Shown here: positions 59,472 to 64,000 of the stretch, piece after piece
How the letters are laid out: every line of letters begins with the position of its first letter
Position numbering within the stretch: the stretch's first letter is position 1
Assembly (NCBI RefSeq): GCF_964026495.1
Contig: NZ_OZ032148.1
Location: forward strand, 682,001-746,000
DNA length: 64,000 nucleotides
Direction of reading: 5' to 3'
DNA from: Arsenophonus sp964026495
Lineage (GTDB): Bacteria > Pseudomonadota > Gammaproteobacteria > Enterobacterales > Enterobacteriaceae
Made by a program: the position numbers and the translations under genes
Notes under the pieces: model-generated
The model's database searches: none
Told to the model about the DNA's origin: nothing
The model's input: only the letters and a program-made list of their open reading frames with translations

Positions 59472-60763
59472 TAAATATATTATATGGTATTTTTATATAC
59501 AAAACATCTTTAATATATTAAAAAATTTTTAGTATCTATCTTTTTGTTTTTTTAATAATTTAGAATAATCATCACACTTAAAAAATATTATCCTTATCAA
59601 AAAATGAATATCATATTTAGATACATGATATATAAATCAAATTACTGATTTTATAAATCTCTAAACTTATTGAAATATTTTTTTTAAATATCGCACATCA
59701 ATTTATAAAAAACACATTAAAAAATAAAAATAAATATTTACATATTTTTTTTTATAAAAGAATCACCTTTTATCTTTAATAGACTTTTTATAATAATTTT
59801 TCATTATCATTATTTTATAAATAATTTTAAATTAATAGTATTATGTATATTTTAATATAATAATACAAAAAATATTAATAAAAAAATAATAATAATTTAA
59901 AATTCAAATAAAAAACTATAAAATTCTAAAAAAATATATCTATTATCTAATTTTTAAATTTATATTGTTAATTTAAAAATAGCACATATATATTTTTATA
60001 AATAAAAGACATAATAAAAAAATCATGAAAACTCAAAATCATTTATATTTTATAATATAAAAAATCATCTTAACATAAAAATGGCAAGCAATTACGATCT
60101 AAATATTAGATATCTATTAATATTTCTAGTGATATTATTATGTTATATTTTTTAATTCTTAAAATATTTTTTATATAAGCATTATGTAGAAAATATTTCT
60201 ATTTACATGATACAAAAAATATAAAAATTTAAAAAAAAATATTGCTGATAATGTAATATATAATGTGATAATAAAATTACTATTTAATAATTTTAATTTA
60301 AAATATGCTTCTTTTTACATAAAAACTCTAAATAATAGATTTCATATGTTAGTTGAATACTAAAAACTTTTATTTTTAAGATAAATATATTATTAACATT
60401 TATGATATTTTTATATCATACTTTTTAAAGTAAAAAAGTTTTTTAATTTTAGAAAAATAATATTTTAAATGATATTTAAAATATCATAGTATAATAAAAA
60501 TATTAATATGCTTTCTTGCAAGTAATAATATCAATTCTTTATTATTACACAAAAATAAAAAATTTAAAGTTCTCTTAAAAAAAACAGAATAACTTTAAGT
60601 TATTAAATATATATATATTAATATATATTGATAATTTTTAATATTAATCTTTAATTAAGACTTATAAATTTTATTATATTAAATTTATTGTTTTACTTTA
60701 TTAAATCAATTGTTTAAGTAACTTAAAACTTTATTTTTATTTTTTACTAACTAATTACTCTTT
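59472..60763. other. 1.3 kb spacer between dapA and potA
   Basis: Former bamC position by E. coli synteny with dapA, though potA is a rearranged neighbour. No gene is readable. A small palindrome AATAACTT-T-AAGTTATT lies near 60589-60605. Confidence 0.45.
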
Positions 60764-61930
60764 ATGAAATCTTGTATCTGTTACAATTCTAATAACACAA
60801 AAAATAGAGTGATACTTGAAATGACCGAGAACAGATTTTTAACATCAATAATTGAATTAAAATCATTAACAAAAAAATTTTATGGAAAAAATATTATTTC
60901 ACAATTAAATCTTAAAATTAATGATGGTGAATTCCTCACAATATTAGGACCATCAGGTTGTGGAAAAACAACTATTTTACGATTAATTGCTGGATTAGAA
61001 CATGCTGATTACGGACGTATTTTTCTTGCAGGAACAGATATTACAAATATTCCTGCTGAACATCGTCATATAAATACTGTTTTTCAAAGTTATGCCTTAT
61101 TTCCACACATGTCTGTATTTGATAACGTTGCATTTGGTTTACGTATGCAAAAAAAAAGTTACAAAGAAATAAAAAAAAGAGTTGAAGAAATGTTAAAACT
61201 AGTGCAGTTAGAAGATTTTTCTCAACGAAAACCTCATCAATTATCAGGTGGGCAACAACAAAGAGTAGCCATTGCAAGAGCAATTATTAATCAACCTAAA
61301 GTGCTTTTATTAGATGAATCCTTATCAGCATTAGATTATCATTTACGTAAAAAAATGCAAAATGAATTAAAAGCTCTACAAAGAAAATTAGGAATTACTT
61401 TTATTTATGTAACACATGATCAAGAAGAAGCATTAGCAATGTCAGATCGAATTTTAGTCATGAGAGACGGTCAAATTGAACAAGATGCATCTCCTCGTGA
61501 GATATATGAAGATCCTAAAAATTTATTTGTTGCAAGTTTTATTGGAAAAATTAATATTTTTGATGCAATTGCTTTATACCGAATTAATGAAAAACGCATT
61601 AGAGCCAATGTTGAAGGTTATGAATGTGATCTCTATACTCACTTATCGATATCTCAAGGACAACCATTGAAAGTTTTATTACGTCCAGAAGATTTACGCG
61701 TTAAAGAAATAGATAACGAACAACATCAAATTGGACTTATTGGATATGTACGTGAACGAAACTACAAAGGTATGATGCTTGATATTGAAGTAGAAATGAA
61801 CAATGGAAAACAAATCATGGTTAGTGAATTTTTTAATGAAAACGACCCCGATGTCGACCACTCATTAGCACAAAAAATTGCAGTAACATGGGTAGAAAGC
61901 TGGGAGATTGTTCTATACGATGAAAAATAA
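60764..61930 (+). CDS. potA: spermidine/putrescine ABC transporter ATPase PotA
   Basis: Energises polyamine import with PotB, PotC and PotD. Walker A GPSGCGKT, signature LSGGQQQR, Walker B with LLLDESLSALD (the Ser in place of Pro is also found in E. coli PotA), H-loop VTHDQEEA and a C-terminal TOBE domain (~290-380). 388 residues from ATG 60764; ATG 60821 would give 369 and a start nearer in length to E. coli's (378). It overlaps potB by 11 bases. Confidence 0.95.
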   Translation: MKSCICYNSNNTKNRVILEMTENRFLTSIIELKSLTKKFYGKNIISQLNLKINDGEFLTILGPSGCGKTTILRLIAGLEHADYGRIFLAGTDITNIPAEHRHINTVFQSYALFPHMSVFDNVAFGLRMQKKSYKEIKKRVEEMLKLVQLEDFSQRKPHQLSGGQQQRVAIARAIINQPKVLLLDESLSALDYHLRKKMQNELKALQRKLGITFIYVTHDQEEALAMSDRILVMRDGQIEQDASPREIYEDPKNLFVASFIGKINIFDAIALYRINEKRIRANVEGYECDLYTHLSISQGQPLKVLLRPEDLRVKEIDNEQHQIGLIGYVRERNYKGMMLDIEVEMNNGKQIMVSEFFNENDPDVDHSLAQKIAVTWVESWEIVLYDEK

Positions 61931-62780
61931 ACGTAAATTTTTTCAAAATATTATTATCGTAGGAGTTGTTTCATGGCTTTTATTGTTTAGCTTTGTACCA
62001 AATGTTATGATTATTATTACAAGTTTTTTAACCCGTGATGATATAAATTTAATTAAAATAATTTTTACATTTAATAATTATATACAACTTTTCGACTCTT
62101 TGTATGCAAAATTAATGTTGCATTCGATAAACATGGCAATTATTGCAACTATATTTTGTTTAGCTATCGGCTATCCATTTGCATTTATTCTAACACGATT
62201 ACCAAAAAAAATACAATCATTAATGCTATTTTTATTAATTCTACCTTTTTGGACTAATTCTCTTATTCGAATTTATGGGTTAAAAATTTTTTTAAGTCCT
62301 CGTGGTTATTTAAATGACTTTTTATTATGGATAGGTTTAATAGACACACCAATTCGTATCATGTATACAGAAAAAGCTGTTATCATAGGATTGATATATA
62401 TATTATTACCATTTATGATCATGCCGCTTTATTCGAGTATTGAAAAATTAGATAAATCTTGTCTTGAAGCAGCTAGAGATCTTGGTGCTAATAAATGTCA
62501 AACATTTTTACGTATTATAATACCATTAACTATGCCTGGAATTATAGTCGGCTCTTTATTAGTTTTATTACCAGCAATGGGTTTGTTTTATGTAGCTGAT
62601 TTAATGGGTGGTGCCAAAAATTTATTAATTGGCAATGTTATTAAAAGTCAAATATTAAATTTACGTGACTGGCCTTTTGGAGCAGCAATCAGTATTGTAC
62701 TAACAATACTAATGGGGCTATTACTTTATATTTATTATCGTGTAGTGAATTTACTAAATAAAAAGTTGGATTTAGCATGA
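61920..62780 (+). CDS. potB: spermidine/putrescine permease PotB
   Basis: Inner-membrane permease with six helices and the EAA loop LEAARDLGANKCQTFLRIIIP. ATG 61920 gives 286 residues against 275 in E. coli; a TTG at 61908 would add four. It overlaps both potA (11 bases) and potC (ATGA, 4 bases), so the three are translated in a coupled way. Confidence 0.95.
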   Translation: MKNKRKFFQNIIIVGVVSWLLLFSFVPNVMIIITSFLTRDDINLIKIIFTFNNYIQLFDSLYAKLMLHSINMAIIATIFCLAIGYPFAFILTRLPKKIQSLMLFLLILPFWTNSLIRIYGLKIFLSPRGYLNDFLLWIGLIDTPIRIMYTEKAVIIGLIYILLPFMIMPLYSSIEKLDKSCLEAARDLGANKCQTFLRIIIPLTMPGIIVGSLLVLLPAMGLFYVADLMGGAKNLLIGNVIKSQILNLRDWPFGAAISIVLTILMGLLLYIYYRVVNLLNKKLDLA

Positions 62781-63571
62781 TTAAATTGTTTTTGCAAATA
62801 AGCTTCCTAATTATTATTTATGCCTATTTGTACATTTCAATCATAATTTTGATCATAAATTCTTTTAATATTTCACGATTTGGTAATTTATGGAAAGGCT
62901 TTACACTAGATTGGTATAATATATTATGGAATAATGATAGCTTACTAGAAGCTGCATGGCATTCATTAAGTATAGCAATGATTTCAGCAACTTGTGCTAC
63001 TTTTATTGGTTCATTAACAGCAGTAGCTTTGTTCCGTTATCAATTTAAGGGAAAATCATTTATCGGAGGTATATTATTTGTTGTTATGATGTCTCCAGAC
63101 ATAGTTATGGCAATTTCATTATTATTACTATTTATCTCACTAGGCATCTCTCTAGGTTTTTTATCTTTACTTTTTTCTCATATTACATTTTCTTTGCCTT
63201 TTGTGGTAATTAATGTTTATGCAAGATTAAAAGATTTTGATGTAAAAATGTTAGAAGCGGCTAGAGATTTAGGAGCCAGTGAAGCTATAATTCTAAAAAA
63301 TGTTATTTTACCATTAGTATTACCAGCCGTTATTTCTGCTTGGTTACTGAGTTTTACACTTTCTATGGATGATGTAATCATATCTTCTTTTGTTACTGGA
63401 CCAAATTATGAAATTTTACCGTTAAAAATTTATTCAATGGTAAAAATAGGAATTTCACCAGAAATTAATGCATTAGCAACAATTTTATTATTATTTTCTT
63501 TACTGCTTGTGCTTTTTAGTAAATGGATTTTAAAAAATATTCATAAAAATATATTTATTCAATCAACTTAA
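62777..63571 (+). CDS. potC: spermidine/putrescine permease PotC
   Basis: Second permease of the heterodimer. 264 residues, the E. coli length, with six membrane helices and the EAA loop LEAARDLGASEAIILKNVILP. It overlaps potB by 4 bases. A 253-base gap with a hairpin separates it from potD, whereas in E. coli the two genes are nearly contiguous. Confidence 0.95.
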   Translation: MIKLFLQISFLIIIYAYLYISIIILIINSFNISRFGNLWKGFTLDWYNILWNNDSLLEAAWHSLSIAMISATCATFIGSLTAVALFRYQFKGKSFIGGILFVVMMSPDIVMAISLLLLFISLGISLGFLSLLFSHITFSLPFVVINVYARLKDFDVKMLEAARDLGASEAIILKNVILPLVLPAVISAWLLSFTLSMDDVIISSFVTGPNYEILPLKIYSMVKIGISPEINALATILLLFSLLLVLFSKWILKNIHKNIFIQST

Positions 63572-63622
63572 TAGTACTAAAAATATATTATCACAATATC
63601 TATATATAGAATTTTACAAAAA

Positions 63623-63660
63623 AAAGATATTTTCTCGCATGAGATACAGATGCTATCTTT
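63623..63660 (+). promoter_or_regulatory. hairpin in the potC-potD gap
   Basis: AAAGATA (63623-63629) pairs with TATCTTT (63654-63660), and GCAT (63637-63640) with ATGC (63650-63653), leaving a 7-base bulge on the 5' side. It is richer in G+C than its surroundings. It might stabilise or partly terminate the potABC message ahead of potD. Confidence 0.4.
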
Positions 63661-63824
63661 AAAAGATAAGTAAATGTTAAATCTCTTTAAAAATAAAACA
63701 TAATAACCAATATTTATATTATTTACCTAATCTTAAGTGCTACATATAATGCTTATTTAAAAATAGCAAAAAACACAATCAAAACAATTACATTTTAATT
63801 AATAATTTTACAAAGAAATAATAT

Positions 63825-64000
63825 ATGAAACAATATTTATTATGGATTCAAATATGGATTATAGCCATGACTGTCACTTCAGTAATAGCTGTTAATAACA
63901 AAACACTATATTTTTATAATTGGTCAGAATATGTTCCTTCTGGTTTATTAAATCAGTTTACTAAAGAAACTGGAATAAAAGTAATTTATTCTACTTATGA
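63825..64000 (+). CDS. potD: polyamine-binding periplasmic protein PotD, start only
   Basis: Runs off the window after 58 codons. A signal peptide of ~22 residues (MKQYLLWIQIWIIAMTVTSV) is followed by NKTLYFYNWSEYVPSGLLNQ and FTKETGIKVIYSTYE, nearly the same as mature E. coli PotD. This completes a potABCD set. Confidence 0.95.
   Translation, partial: MKQYLLWIQIWIIAMTVTSVIAVNNKTLYFYNWSEYVPSGLLNQFTKETGIKVIYSTY

Noticed and set aside
1..64000. Search for CRISPR arrays, insertion sequences, prophage, toxin-antitoxin or secondary-metabolite genes, i.e. a novel system.
   Set aside because: All clear genes are conserved housekeeping genes and the only repeats are short A+T-rich tandem or inverted repeats; nothing supports a new multi-gene system.

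Overview
The window is a very A+T-rich stretch (roughly four fifths A+T by eye) of a reduced gammaproteobacterial chromosome. Nearly every protein reads as an Enterobacterales ortholog of an Escherichia coli housekeeping gene, and blocks of E. coli gene order survive with single genes cut out. My interval sum puts recognisable genes at about 70% of the window; the rest is long A+T-rich spacer. There are no transposases, phage genes, restriction systems, CRISPR arrays or accessory islands. This fits an obligate insect endosymbiont late in genome reduction. The lineage cannot be fixed from this window alone.

Layout. 0.7-9 kb: clpB, rluD, bamD, a shortened tyrA, then the rpsP-rimM-trmD-rplS operon. 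10.8-16 kb: corB, fldA, glnS in long spacers. 16.4-18.3 kb: a tRNA-Met/Leu/Gln operon facing ubiF. 19.2-36 kb: an envelope, replication and cofactor block on the plus strand (ybeY, corC, lnt, gltL, leuS, lptE, holA, nadD, mrdA, mrdB, dacA, lipB, lipA). 36-49 kb: a minus-strand block (rplI, rpsR, rpsF, rlmB, rnr, purA, hflC, hflK, hfq, miaA, mutL). 49-57 kb: a 2.4 kb spacer with a tsaE pseudogene, then orn, psd, corA and uvrD. 58-64 kb: dapA and potABC with the start of potD.

Together the genes cover translation (two aminoacyl-tRNA synthetases, five ribosomal proteins, tRNA and rRNA modification), envelope upkeep (PBP2/RodA, PBP5, Lnt, LptE, BamD, Psd), lipoate and ubiquinone cofactors, Mg2+/divalent-ion homeostasis (CorA, CorB, CorC), polyamine uptake and lysine/peptidoglycan precursor synthesis (DapA). 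Metabolism is pared down: TyrA keeps only its chorismate mutase half.

The most notable signal is decay rather than a new system. trmD is interrupted by a one-base shift in a 9-A tract; miaA has its natural start cut off by an 11-A tract; tsaE is a clear pseudogene; miaB is missing from its usual site. All four genes act at tRNA position 37 (m1G37, ms2i6A37, t6A37). Other points are a lipB reading frame without a canonical start codon, a nested hairpin in the rpsF leader that can cover its ribosome binding site, and an orphan gltL ATPase. I found no convincing evidence of a previously undescribed multi-gene system.
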